Source: an uncultured Planctomycetaceae bacterium (GTDB lineage Bacteria > Planctomycetota > Planctomycetia > Planctomycetales > Planctomycetaceae). From it: DNA of 64,000 nucleotides. A program made the translations under genes and the position numbers. The notes beneath the pieces are model-generated. The model saw nothing but the letters and a program-made list of their open reading frames with translations, was not told where the DNA came from and did not search any database. Location of the stretch: NCBI GenBank assembly GCA_903861195.1, contig CAIOTJ010000116.1, forward strand, positions 1-64,000, given 5' to 3'. This document shows, piece after piece, positions 28,369 to 38,953 of this stretch. Position 1 is the first letter of the stretch, and the number at the start of each line of letters is the position of its first letter.

Positions 28369-29709
28369 CTATTCGTGTCGCAGGGCCTCGATCGGATCGA
28401 GTTTGGCAGCCGCCTGAGCGGGATAGAGCCCGAACAGGATTCCAATTCCGACCGAGATTCCAAACGCGAGAGGGAGGCTCCAGGGGGCCACCTCAGGCTG
28501 CATCTCCTGAAACATCTTGGACGTGTCGGAGAGGGTCTTTGGGTCCAAAACGAAATTCAAGGCGAAACTGCGGATCATCCGGAATGCGAAGGGGGTCAGC
28601 AGTCCCAGCACGATGCCCAGCATCCCGCCCGTCCCCGACAGCACGACGGTCTCGGTCAGGAACTGTTCAATAATGTCCCGCCGCCGGGCTCCCAGCGCCC
28701 GGCGAATCCCGATCTCGCGGGTCCGTTCGGTCACTGTCGCCAACATGATGTTCATGATCCCGATGCCGCCGACCACCAGGCTGATCGCCGCGATCGAACC
28801 CAACACCACGTTGAAGATCTGCCGCAATTGCTCGGCCTGCTTGAGCAGTTCCAGCGGCACCACGACCGCGAAATCTTTCTGGGGATGAAACTTCTCCAGG
28901 GTGCCGCGCACAACTTCCGAGGTGCGAATCACATCCTGCACATCGCGAACCTCGAGGGTGATCTGATTCAACTCGACATGCTCCGAGTCCATCCCCCCCT
29001 GCTTCGGAGTGTAGACCTGGTCGCCAATCCGCGCCCGGAAGGTTTCAATGGGAATGTACAGATCCTTGTTGAACTCCTGGCCGGAGAGACTTCCGCCAAT
29101 CGCGGCCGACGCGTTGCGCGGCTCGGTCACGCCAATGACGCTGTAATAAATGTCTCCCACCTGAATGGCCCGGTCCTCGAGCGGATCTTCGATCGGAAAC
29201 AGTTTGCTGGCGACTTCATACGCCAGCACCACCACGTTCGCCCGGGAGGCCCGGTCGGTATCCGAGATGAAGCGCCCTTTGCTAAGCCGCAGCTGATTCA
29301 GTTCCTGATACTCGGGGGTGCAACCCACCAGCCGCGACTGCATGGTGAACTTGCGATAGCGCGCCTCGCGGTTGAGCTCGCGAATGGGGATGGCCGAGAC
29401 CACCTCGGGGATCGTCTTCTGCAGCCGGCGCAGGTCAGACCGCAACAACCCGTAGCGGGGTGTCCCACCACCACTTTGATCGTTGCTTGACCCCTCGACC
29501 GGCTTGACGCTGCGGACGATAATATTGCGGGCCCCCAGCGCCACAATCTGCTTTTGCGCCTGTTTGCTGGCACCTTCACCAATCGCCAGCATCGCAATCA
29601 CCGAGAACACGCCAAAGACGATCCCGAGCATCGTCAGCCCCGAGCGCAGCTTGTGCAGCAGCAGGCTCTTGAGCCCCAATTGAATGGTGCGAATCACGCG
29701 CGAAAACAT
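28369..29709 (-). CDS. MacB-type ABC transporter permease
   Basis: A 446-residue FtsX/MacB permease of the type VII ABC superfamily. One N-terminal helix ([27 protein letters not shown]) is followed by a periplasmic MacB_PCD-type domain of about 230 residues. Three C-terminal helices then carry the FtsX core, including [28 protein letters not shown], the coupling segment. It lacks a fused ATPase, which is supplied by the gene just upstream (62-base gap). With the adaptor and TolC it forms a tripartite mechanotransmitting efflux system. Confidence 0.93.
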   Translation of the reverse strand: MFSRVIRTIQLGLKSLLLHKLRSGLTMLGIVFGVFSVIAMLAIGEGASKQAQKQIVALGARNIIVRSVKPVEGSSNDQSGGGTPRYGLLRSDLRRLQKTIPEVVSAIPIRELNREARYRKFTMQSRLVGCTPEYQELNQLRLSKGRFISDTDRASRANVVVLAYEVASKLFPIEDPLEDRAIQVGDIYYSVIGVTEPRNASAAIGGSLSGQEFNKDLYIPIETFRARIGDQVYTPKQGGMDSEHVELNQITLEVRDVQDVIRTSEVVRGTLEKFHPQKDFAVVVPLELLKQAEQLRQIFNVVLGSIAAISLVVGGIGIMNIMLATVTERTREIGIRRALGARRRDIIEQFLTETVVLSGTGGMLGIVLGLLTPFAFRMIRSFALNFVLDPKTLSDTSKMFQEMQPEVAPWSLPLAFGISVGIGILFGLYPAQAAAKLDPIEALRHE

Positions 29710-29771
29710 GGCTCAGCCCATGGGGATCGGGTTGCAACACACTCAGCGCCAGTCCGCTCGCGACCTGTACG

Positions 29772-30641
<870 letters not shown>

Positions 30642-30644
30642 GGG

Positions 30645-32642
30645 TCAGCCTCCCGGCCCGCCCGCTCCGCCACCGCCCCCTTGCTGGAAGCGCTTGCGGA
30701 ACTCCTCCATGGCCTTCATGAATTCATCCTTGTCAACGGCCTTGTCGCCATTCTTGTCCATGGTCTCAATCTTCATGAACTGGCGGGCCTGCTCGGGAAT
30801 CTCGTCGGCAACGAGTTTGCCATCACCATTGGCATCCATGCGGGCGAACGACTCAGCCGGATCCCGGCTGCCCCCCCCTGCTCCCCGGCCACCACCACCA
30901 GGTCCGCCACCTCCCCCGGGAGGTCCTCCGGCACCCGGTCCGCCGGCACCGGCCCCAGCCGGAGCGGCACCCGCCGGGGTCCCTCCCGCACTGGGAGCGA
31001 CGGGCTTCGGAACAGGCGGCAGTGCCCCCTTGGTTCCTTCGCCCGCGGACTGGGCGGAGACGGCGGGTATCTCTTCTTCGAGCTTCTGAACTTCCTTGGG
31101 AATCAGCGTGCGGGGAGTCTGGATGACCCGCTCTCCCTCGGCCAATCCCTCGATAATCTCGGTCTTGTCCTCACTCGACCGGCCCACCTTCACCTTGCGG
31201 CGTTCAATCGAGCCATCTTCCGACTGGGTAAAGGCGAACTGCTGTCCGCCGCGCTCCACAAACGACTGCACCGGTGCCATCAACACGTTGTCAGCCCGAT
31301 CGATTACAATTTCCACCTCGGCTGTCAGACCGGGCTTCAAGGCCGAGATCTTTTCCACGGTATCGGTCAACTTGATGTAGCAGAGGTATTCCTTCAGATT
31401 CACGTTCGGCCAGTTGGCCGACATCGGTACGGTCGAGACACTGTCGACCACCCCGCTGAAAACCTCTCCCGGCCGGGCGTCGACGTGGACAGTCACCGGC
31501 AGGCCGTCGCGAACCATCGAAATCTTCGACTCATGGATGCGGGCATTCACCTGCATGCGGGTGATGTCGGGCAGATTGATAATCGCCTGCCGCTCCCGGA
31601 CCTTGGCCCCCTCGTAAATCAGTGGCTCGTTGCTCGAACCACGGAAGCCACCCGACCGGTTGTTGGCGTAGACCACCAGACCGTCCCGGGGCGCCGTGAT
31701 GATGCACGCTTCGATCTGCTTCTGCAGTTTCTCGTACTTTTCCCTCTCGACCGTGTAGGTCAGGTCCTTGGCTTTGAAGTCGGCCTGCTTCTGAACCATG
31801 GCATTGGCCGCTTTCTGCTTGACCCGCACCAACTCCCGTTCGTAGTCCTTCACGTTCGCTCGCAACTCAGACAACTGCCTTTTGCGCTCGAAGTTCTGCA
31901 ACACATGCAGTTTTTCTTCGGCGGCCGCGAGTGCAATCCGGGCCTTCTTCTCGGAGATCCGATCCGCATCCAACTCGGTTTGCGTGGCGTAACCCTTGCG
32001 GATCATCCGCTCCTGATAACGCAGCTTCTCGATCGACCGGGTCAGGTCTTCCTCGGCAATCTGAACCTGCCCCTTCTGCTCGTTCTCCTGCTGGGTGTAC
32101 TCACCTCGCTCGTCCTCGTATTTCTCGAGGTCCAACTTGGCGATTTCCAGCTTCAGCTCTGCATCGGCGATATCAGACTGGTTCTGACTCTCCTGGATCT
32201 TCAACTCCTCTTCCGCCTGGGTCTTGGCGGCGCTCGCCTCCTCGACCTTGATCTGCTGGCTCGTCAGATCGTTTTTCAGGCGGGAAGAATCCAGCTCGAC
32301 CAGAACCTGGCCACCAGTCACCCGGGCTCCTTCATCGACAATCTTGAGGATCCCGGTTCCCGACTCCCCCTCCACCATGCACGAGAGGGTCACGTTGTTG
32401 GCACTCTCGAGGTTGCCCCGCTCAACAATCGTGATCTCCAGCATCCCCTTGGTCACGGGAGCCGTGCTGACCACTTCCGCCTTCTTCTGGGTCCCCCCGA
32501 GCAGGCCGTTATTGAACGCGGCGGCCAAACCACCGCCGGCCAACCCCAGAATCGCCAGCGTTCCGATCAGCTTCTGGGCTGCTCCCCCGAACCGTGAGCT
32601 CAGGCTCCGAGACTGTCCGGCCGGCCCCATCCAACTGGGCAT
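30645..32642 (-). CDS. MacA/HlyD-type efflux adaptor with a C-terminal EF-hand pair
   Basis: Periplasmic adaptor linking the ABC pump to TolC, about 665 residues from ATG 32642. One N-terminal helix (IGTLAILGLAGGGLAAAF) anchors it. A lipoyl half-motif, a long coiled-coil hairpin (about 120-310, Glu/Lys/Gln-rich), beta-barrel and membrane-proximal domains follow. A Pro/Gly/Ala low-complexity linker then leads to two EF-hand loops, DANGDGKLVADE (about 603-614) and DKNGDKAVDKDE (about 629-640), with Asp/Asn at positions 1, 3, 5 and Glu at 12. Ca-binding tails are not part of standard MacA. The start lies inside the end of the TolC gene (134-base overlap); the anchor helix requires a start this far upstream. 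Confidence 0.88.
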   Translation of the reverse strand: MPSWMGPAGQSRSLSSRFGGAAQKLIGTLAILGLAGGGLAAAFNNGLLGGTQKKAEVVSTAPVTKGMLEITIVERGNLESANNVTLSCMVEGESGTGILKIVDEGARVTGGQVLVELDSSRLKNDLTSQQIKVEEASAAKTQAEEELKIQESQNQSDIADAELKLEIAKLDLEKYEDERGEYTQQENEQKGQVQIAEEDLTRSIEKLRYQERMIRKGYATQTELDADRISEKKARIALAAAEEKLHVLQNFERKRQLSELRANVKDYERELVRVKQKAANAMVQKQADFKAKDLTYTVEREKYEKLQKQIEACIITAPRDGLVVYANNRSGGFRGSSNEPLIYEGAKVRERQAIINLPDITRMQVNARIHESKISMVRDGLPVTVHVDARPGEVFSGVVDSVSTVPMSANWPNVNLKEYLCYIKLTDTVEKISALKPGLTAEVEIVIDRADNVLMAPVQSFVERGGQQFAFTQSEDGSIERRKVKVGRSSEDKTEIIEGLAEGERVIQTPRTLIPKEVQKLEEEIPAVSAQSAGEGTKGALPPVPKPVAPSAGGTPAGAAPAGAGAGGPGAGGPPGGGGGPGGGGRGAGGGSRDPAESFARMDANGDGKLVADEIPEQARQFMKIETMDKNGDKAVDKDEFMKAMEEFRKRFQQGGGGGAGGPGG

Positions 32643-35600
32643 ACTGGATCCGTTTCTCGCGTCCAGGCTTCCGCCGGGCTTGCGGCGGCAGCGGCCCCTG
32701 GGGAACGAATTGCGGCGCTGCATTGTTCAGATCCTCACTCGGAAGGGGAATGTACTCGGGCGTGCCGGGGGGCAGCACGTTGAAGTCAGCAGGTAGAAAA
32801 TCCGGTCCAAAGCCAGGGCGGTATACTCCATTCGCATCCAACCCCGCCAGATCTTTTTCCCGTTGGTAGAAATCATCGGTCCAGAAGCCTTGTTCGTCCA
32901 GCGTCAACACCCCCATCGAGTTGTAGATGTTGATCCGGTTCTGCTCGTAACCCACCCAGATCTGGATCAGCTGGTTCTGGGCATTCAGCAGCGACCCCAA
33001 CGCATTGAGGATGTTCAACCCCTGGTTGCCTCCCCCCATGCCGCCGCCCCCACCGGCCGGTGTCGCCCCCGTCGGGGCATTGCTGCGATCCACAGCAATG
33101 TCGTACTGGATGACGGCCGCCCTGAGGTTCGCTTTCGCGGTCTCAAAGTTCTGTCGGAAGAGCTCGATGTTACGCCACGCTGTGCGCACGTCAAGCTTAA
33201 CCTGGTCCTCCACACGCATGAAGTTCCGCCGCGACTGCTGGTAGCCAATCAACACGGCCCGATAGGTGTTCCGCTGTTGCACCAACTGGATGGGAGTCGT
33301 GAACTGGATCCCCAACCGGATGTTGCTCTCATCCCCCCGGAAGGCAAAGGGATTGTCAGCCCCCGCGTTGTTAAAGATGGGCTTCGTGCGAATGTCACCC
33401 GCCGCTGTAATGTTCAGTACCGCTTTGAGCTGGTTTGCCGCCACTTCGACCTTCCGGCGGGCATCCATCACAAAAGCCTGGGAATTCTTGAGGTCCAGGC
33501 GATTGTCGAGGGCAATCTCAACCGCCTCTTCCACCTCCATGTCAAACGGATTGAGTTCGATCAATTCCATTCGCAGGTTGACTTCCGTACCCGTCACTCC
33601 CTGTGACAGCGCCAGCATGTCTTCCCGAATGTCGTTGATTTCCGCCGCAATCGCCTTGCGGGCATCGGCCGAGAGACCTCGCTCCAACACCTTGTTCCGC
33701 AAGTTCTGCAATTGCTGGTCGAGCAGATCAAACTGCACCACCTGGCGATCCCGCAATTCCCGGAACTTCTTGGCGTCGTACGGCTCCAGGCCGACATCTT
33801 TGGTCGTCGGGCCAACCCGCTGCTCCAAGACCTTCACAGCATCCTGGTAGTTGCTCTTCATGGGATCAATCGCATCCCGCGAAATGTCATCCCGCAGCAC
33901 GAACAACTCCAGAACCAGCCCCTGCAGCACCTGCTGATCCGGATCCAATGGATCGAACCGTTTCATCAGCTCGGCCACCCGCTGCATGGTGACGTAATCG
34001 GGATGGGACGGATCGAGATCCGGGGGATCCGGGACGAACCGTTCAAGTCGATCCGCGAGCCTCGTCAGTCGGGAATCGACCAGTTCGAAGGGTTTCAGCA
34101 GGTCCCGATTGATCGAAACCGGCATACTTGTCGGCAACCCCAGGGTGATCTTGTAGCTGTCGATGTTGTTCTGGAGCGTCGTCCGGTTCGAACGCAGCGA
34201 CGTGTAGAGCGAAGCCAATTGGGTTTCCAGCTGCGCCACGTCCTGGTTCCGTGTCGCCTGGCCCGATTTCTCCGCCAACTCCTGCACCACCGAACGCCAC
34301 TTCGGGTCGTTGCTCAGCGCCGCCAGGCTCTCCCGCTGATCGTCGGTCAGCCGATCGGTAATGTACAGACGACCCTCCATCTCGAGGTTCCCCTGCTCAT
34401 CCCGAATGGGCTGCAGCGACTCATCGAGCATCGGTTCCCGGCGATAGAAGACCACATCGCTGAGGTCGGCCGGAATCTCCAGCCCGGCCGGCAATTCGTC
34501 GAGTGTTGCGTAGGGACGTCGCGGCTGCGAGACCCGGTTCCGGGTTTTCTCCAGGTTCGACAGCAGCAGCCGGATGTTGAACTCCTGGTTGGCAATGATC
34601 TGGACCTGCTGCAACAGCCCCAGATAGCCGTTCGCAAGCACGGGAGATGCCAAGGGGGTGACGCCTGTTCCCACCCCGGCGGAAACACCACCAAATCCCG
34701 ACAGCGCCCCGGCAATCGGCCCCCCGACCACAATCTGCCCAAAAAAGCCCATGCGGTAGCGGGCGAAGTCGCGGACTGCATACAGCATGCTCCGCTCCGC
34801 CTGGGTCAGGTTTTCCAGCACGACGCGCTTCCCGGCTCCGGCCAGCAAAGGCTGAACCAGGGAGTACGACAGCGTCGAGGTGCTGGCGTCGGTCGCCTTG
34901 CCGTCCGCCCAGAACCACAGGGTGTTGTTGGCCAGGCCCACCAGCCATTGACTCCCCCACGGTGTCAACTGCTGGATTCCGGCCGCAGGACCAAACGTCA
35001 CCTCATCACTCAGCCCGGGAAATTCACGGCCGGTCGAGCCAAACCCCGGCTTGTTGCCGTTGCTGATCCCAATCGGGGTGGTGGCCGTTAACCCCACAAA
35101 CTGAACCTGGAACCGGAACCGTTCGAAAGAGACCGCCAACGCCGTCAGAAAGACGTTCTCCACCTGGGTCTGGTAATCGCGGCTATGCAGATAGGCGAGG
35201 TCAACCGCCTCCCCAAGCCGCATGTCGCGAATCTCGGGGTAGGTCCCATTGTGCTTGAAATTGTCGGTCACGGTCTGTGGTCCATAACCGAACGGATCCA
35301 GCCAGTTGGGGTTCTCAATCGCGTCGAGATCGCCAAAATCGTGCCACTTCTTGTAACCCTTGAGGCCCCACACGCTGTGCATGTACAGGTGTGCCGACTC
35401 ATCGTCGGGAGGCAACGGGGCGCAGTCGGCATCGTTGGTGTCGTAGAAGCGACTGCGCGGATCGGCAATGACATCCATCCGCGGATTGGCCCAGCGCTCG
35501 TCGACATACCGTTCCTTGACAATCGCATAGGCGGTGTCGTCGGCTTGCTGATGCCACTTCTGGCGAGAGCAGCCCGAGAGCAGTCCCAAAGACGCCAGCA

Positions 35601-35676
35601 GCAGCGAGGCAGAACGGCGGGAAAGGTTCGGTGGCGCCCCGCGTGACCCCAGAAACTGGGCCAGGATTCCGATCAT
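32509..35676 (-). CDS. TolC-family outer-membrane lipoprotein, double length
   Basis: Outer-membrane channel component of the efflux system, 1055 residues against about 450-500 for usual TolC/OprM. From ATG 35676 the signal peptide ends in a lipobox LSGC with Cys at 36. TolC-like helical repeats lie in the N-terminal half (residues near AYLHSRDYQTQVENVFLTALAV) and again in the C-terminal half (EEAVEIALDNRLDLKNSQAF, then QQSRRNFMRVEDQVKLDVR), separated by a long region with Asp/Arg/Leu-rich helices. A Gly/Met-rich insert (GGGGMGGGNQG) sits near the C-terminal hairpin. It is the first well-supported gene of the efflux operon. A possible upstream gene ends at its start. Confidence 0.88.
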   Translation of the reverse strand: MIGILAQFLGSRGAPPNLSRRSASLLLASLGLLSGCSRQKWHQQADDTAYAIVKERYVDERWANPRMDVIADPRSRFYDTNDADCAPLPPDDESAHLYMHSVWGLKGYKKWHDFGDLDAIENPNWLDPFGYGPQTVTDNFKHNGTYPEIRDMRLGEAVDLAYLHSRDYQTQVENVFLTALAVSFERFRFQVQFVGLTATTPIGISNGNKPGFGSTGREFPGLSDEVTFGPAAGIQQLTPWGSQWLVGLANNTLWFWADGKATDASTSTLSYSLVQPLLAGAGKRVVLENLTQAERSMLYAVRDFARYRMGFFGQIVVGGPIAGALSGFGGVSAGVGTGVTPLASPVLANGYLGLLQQVQIIANQEFNIRLLLSNLEKTRNRVSQPRRPYATLDELPAGLEIPADLSDVVFYRREPMLDESLQPIRDEQGNLEMEGRLYITDRLTDDQRESLAALSNDPKWRSVVQELAEKSGQATRNQDVAQLETQLASLYTSLRSNRTTLQNNIDSYKITLGLPTSMPVSINRDLLKPFELVDSRLTRLADRLERFVPDPPDLDPSHPDYVTMQRVAELMKRFDPLDPDQQVLQGLVLELFVLRDDISRDAIDPMKSNYQDAVKVLEQRVGPTTKDVGLEPYDAKKFRELRDRQVVQFDLLDQQLQNLRNKVLERGLSADARKAIAAEINDIREDMLALSQGVTGTEVNLRMELIELNPFDMEVEEAVEIALDNRLDLKNSQAFVMDARRKVEVAANQLKAVLNITAAGDIRTKPIFNNAGADNPFAFRGDESNIRLGIQFTTPIQLVQQRNTYRAVLIGYQQSRRNFMRVEDQVKLDVRTAWRNIELFRQNFETAKANLRAAVIQYDIAVDRSNAPTGATPAGGGGGMGGGNQGLNILNALGSLLNAQNQLIQIWVGYEQNRINIYNSMGVLTLDEQGFWTDDFYQREKDLAGLDANGVYRPGFGPDFLPADFNVLPPGTPEYIPLPSEDLNNAAPQFVPQGPLPPQARRKPGREKRIQYAQLDGAGRTVSEPELTVRGSSPEADRNAGDSGVGRRWFGRRVQ

Positions 35677-36284
35677 CTTAGCGCTCCTATCGGTCGGTCG
35701 AAGGGGACGGAGGAAACAGATCCAGCCCAACTCCCATCGGGTGTCGTTTCGCTCCGGAAGGTAAGGTCGGCCCGAAGTCCAGAACCCGCTGACGCAGTTG
35801 CCCTTTGGCGACAGCCGACGGCAACTGCTGGTGGGTCCCCGATTCCAGCCGGCAAAGCATCCGCCAACGTCTCCATGCCATACTCCGGGCCGTCGGACGG
35901 CTTGTCCGTCGTGTTCCCTAGCACTGCCTTCCGGCGGTCGCGGACACTCTGCTCCCGGTGCAACAGACCCGCCAGGGTCCGCCGATCCACCAGGGATCTC
36001 AGGAACAACTTCGAGTGCTGCAGTTTCCCTTCCCGTTCGGGCTGGGTGCTCACTGGCCCCCCGTGCTCAGCCAACGTCTGCAGCATTCGAAGTCGCGACA
36101 GATTCGTTCCTTTCTCACAGCTCCATTCCACCTGAATGCGTTGCAGTGTCTCGGCAACCTGCCCAAGGCAGGCAGACAACCGCTTGACCTGTTGCGGGTA
36201 GGTCGCCGCGGCAGCCGCCGAATGGGGATCTGCCGATTGTGACGGGCACAGGGCAGATTCCGGTTTGCAACGAACGTCAGGCAT
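35673..36284 (-). CDS. Hypothetical protein, possibly frameshifted
   Basis: A 203-residue reading from ATG 36284, Met-Pro-Asp-Val-Arg onward, with a helical Gln/Arg/Leu-rich middle. No family is recognised. Its stop overlaps the TolC ATG as ATGA, which would suit the first gene of the efflux operon. However, its last 50 or so codons look less gene-like than another frame of the same strand ending at 35687 (segment QLPSAVAKGQLRQRVLDFGP). So either that frame is the true C-terminus, reached by a frameshift, or the whole reading is spurious. Confidence 0.4.
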   Translation of the reverse strand: MPDVRCKPESALCPSQSADPHSAAAAATYPQQVKRLSACLGQVAETLQRIQVEWSCEKGTNLSRLRMLQTLAEHGGPVSTQPEREGKLQHSKLFLRSLVDRRTLAGLLHREQSVRDRRKAVLGNTTDKPSDGPEYGMETLADALPAGIGDPPAVAVGCRQRATASAGSGLRADLTFRSETTPDGSWAGSVSSVPFDRPIGALR

Positions 36285-36631
36285 GTGGCGATGATGCCCA
36301 GAGAAGGGAAGAATCCTGAGTTGCAGAAGAATTCGACCCCGAATGATCCGTACCCGCAGCATTCATGGTGCCCTAGGATCAACCGCTACAACACCGAACC
36401 TCAACGCCAACTCTCCATCCCCCCCAGCCGGTAAAGTCACACTCGACAGCGCGACCGCCAGGTGGCCCACCGCGCTCAATCGATTCCGGACGACCCCGGG
36501 GCAACCTGGGAAGCCTGGAGAAGAAATACCGATTTTTCCAAAAGTCTGGGGCACGGATTGTCGATTGAGTGAAGACGAAGACAGGGTTCCCCAGGAATCC
36601 ACTCCCTCCCGTCACCGCCCCCGGTGTCTCC

Positions 36632-38761
36632 ATGCAGTCTCCCCTACGCCCTTCCCGCAACCCCCTCGACCTTGCCTTCTGGGCCCTGATTGTTGCCATT
36701 TGTGTAGTGATGGGAGGCGGCATTTATGCGATGGGAGTCCGTGGCCGCCCGAATCGCCCAGTGACCAACTCCAGTGGCCAGGCGTCCAACAATTCCCTGG
36801 CCCAGTCGGCCAACGACGCACCGGTTGAGTTTGACGGGTCCATTGAGACCGATCCCTCGTCGGGACCGCGTCGATTCTCCAAGCCCATTGCCAAGGGGGT
36901 GAGCCAACCCTCGGGAGATCTCACCGGCATCGAAGAACGTCTCGATGCCATCGCGTCGAACCTGGGTGAATTAAGGCAGTCCGTCCATCGCCATTCCCAC
37001 ACTGGAAGCCCGAGCCTCGAGCCCACTGTCGAGTTTGTCCGGGAATTCCGACACTTGCTCGAAACCGGGCAAAGACATCTGCAGCCCCTCTCGACCGAGT
37101 CGGAAAATCGACGGGCATCGCCCCAAGCGCCTCGCCATACCAACCCGGTTTCCGACGATTCTCCCGTTCCGGATGACCTCACGCCTCCTCAGGCGTTTCT
37201 CGGAGAAGAAGAACCGGCGACAGTGACCGCCCAGAACCCCTCCCTGCGCGCCAGCTCCTCTTCCTCAGAAGCAGTCCCCGAGTTCACCATACAACAAGAC
37301 GAGCCCGTTCCCTCCGCAGAGGACGATTCGGAGAGTCTCCCGCCCACCAAAGATTTCCTCCGGGATGACGTCGAAGTGCCAACGACCGAAGTCGCGCCCC
37401 ACACCACAGAGGTTGAGATCGATTCCGACCCCGTGACCGAGATTCAGACCGAATCCACGGACTCCGAAGAATCGAACACCACCGCCGAGGTGCCCGCTGT
37501 GCCGACGGAAACCTTCGATTCCGCTCCGGCCCTGACGGAGACGGAATCGACGGGGGACGCCTCGCGCGAATCGAACGATCATCACCTGCAGCCCCACCAG
37601 CAGGATTTGCAAGACCTGGAGTCGGATGATCCCAGCCATGTCTCCCGGCAGTTGCCACCACCTGCTCCAGGCCGCTCAACATCGACGCAATCCTTCGGCA
37701 GCCAACCCGCCAAGCTCGACGATCTTGCGGACGAATTGCCGTCGCCCGAGGCAAACAGCACGCAGAAAGACACCCCGCCCACGGCGGTCCAGTTGTTCTA
37801 CCCGAAACATCGCACGGTGGAACAACTCGTACCCCAGATTCAGAAGTATCTGACTCCTGGGATCGGAAAGGTTACCGCGACCGACAACCTCGTCAGCCCC
37901 AAGGCGCGGGGGGTGGGACCCGCACCAACCAAACGGCAGGCGATTGCGGTGAAAGATACTCATGCCGCCCTGCAACAGATCGCGGAACTGCTGGACCAGA
38001 CCGACGTCCCCTCCCCCCAGGTTCCCGAGGCGTCCCCGGCGGTGGAGTTCACGGTTGATGTCACCGCCGTGGGGATTCGCGTCAGTCCCCAACAACGACG
38101 TGGAATCGATCTGCAGGATCTCAGTTCCGCCGGCGGGCCTTACACCCTGTGGGCTCATCCCACCGACCGGATTCTCAAATGTGCCGCCGGACTGCCCAAT
38201 GATCGCGATGGCCGGCTCAAACTCGCCATCTTCAATGGAGAAGAAGCCTCTCTGTTGCGGGATCTGAGAGACCAGGGACCTTTGCAGGCGGTCGCCCGTT
38301 CGCGGGTCACCATGAAAAGCACTGAGGCCTCACGCCTGGTTGTCGAGCAGGAGAGCGGCACGGGACGGAGCGACCGGATGCGGGACCACAGTATTGGTGT
38401 GCGCCCCATGATTCACTCGGACGGCAGTCTCAGGCTGCAGGTGCTGCCGGGAACCGATGCACAGGGCCGGCCAATCGAACAGACCCGGGAGACTCCGGAA
38501 CCCATCGGGGAAGTGGAACTCCGCGACGGCGAGACCGCGATGTTGGCCGGGATTTTCCAGTCGCCACCGCAGTCCGGGAAGAACCGATCAGCCGCCAGCC
38601 GAGGACGCCTGGGGAATGAGGTTGAGGTCATCGAGTGGATCTACCTGATCACCCCCCAGAAGCATTCTGGGGTGAAAACGACCTCACGCTCTCCCCAGGG
38701 CCGGAATTCCAGCCCAATCTCCAAGCGCATTCGTGACCAGCGGCAGACCGCATCTCGATAA
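36632..38761 (+). CDS. Membrane-anchored protein with a secretin-like C-terminal region
   Basis: About 709 residues from ATG 36632 (an earlier in-frame ATG is at 36569). One N-terminal helix (LDLAFWALIVAICVVMGGGIYAMG) is followed by about 340 residues of acidic Ser/Thr/Pro/Glu-rich, presumably disordered sequence. Then comes a fold resembling secretin N1 domains (LFYPKHRTVEQLVPQIQKYL, later AIAVKDTHAALQQIAELLDQTD, about 385-460). The final region (about 470-680) recalls a secretin core (IGVRPMIHSDGSLRLQVLPG, ELRDGETAMLAGIF). There is no cleavable signal, so it probably spans the inner membrane and reaches into the periplasm. Function unknown. Confidence 0.7.
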   Translation: MQSPLRPSRNPLDLAFWALIVAICVVMGGGIYAMGVRGRPNRPVTNSSGQASNNSLAQSANDAPVEFDGSIETDPSSGPRRFSKPIAKGVSQPSGDLTGIEERLDAIASNLGELRQSVHRHSHTGSPSLEPTVEFVREFRHLLETGQRHLQPLSTESENRRASPQAPRHTNPVSDDSPVPDDLTPPQAFLGEEEPATVTAQNPSLRASSSSSEAVPEFTIQQDEPVPSAEDDSESLPPTKDFLRDDVEVPTTEVAPHTTEVEIDSDPVTEIQTESTDSEESNTTAEVPAVPTETFDSAPALTETESTGDASRESNDHHLQPHQQDLQDLESDDPSHVSRQLPPPAPGRSTSTQSFGSQPAKLDDLADELPSPEANSTQKDTPPTAVQLFYPKHRTVEQLVPQIQKYLTPGIGKVTATDNLVSPKARGVGPAPTKRQAIAVKDTHAALQQIAELLDQTDVPSPQVPEASPAVEFTVDVTAVGIRVSPQQRRGIDLQDLSSAGGPYTLWAHPTDRILKCAAGLPNDRDGRLKLAIFNGEEASLLRDLRDQGPLQAVARSRVTMKSTEASRLVVEQESGTGRSDRMRDHSIGVRPMIHSDGSLRLQVLPGTDAQGRPIEQTRETPEPIGEVELRDGETAMLAGIFQSPPQSGKNRSAASRGRLGNEVEVIEWIYLITPQKHSGVKTTSRSPQGRNSSPISKRIRDQRQTASR

Positions 38762-38953
38762 CGCATTGGGAAAGCCACCTTCGAAGGCACTGTCGCCGGG
38801 GGCCAAGACTCTTCCCACCGCCCTGCCTCCTGTGCCATACTGCGGAGAGACCTGTGTCCCTCCCGCGTACAGGAGCTTCCTGCGATGCGTCCTTCGCCCT
38901 GTGGTGACCGCGCTTTCGTCTCGAGTGGTCTCGGTGTGAGCCAATTTGTTGGA

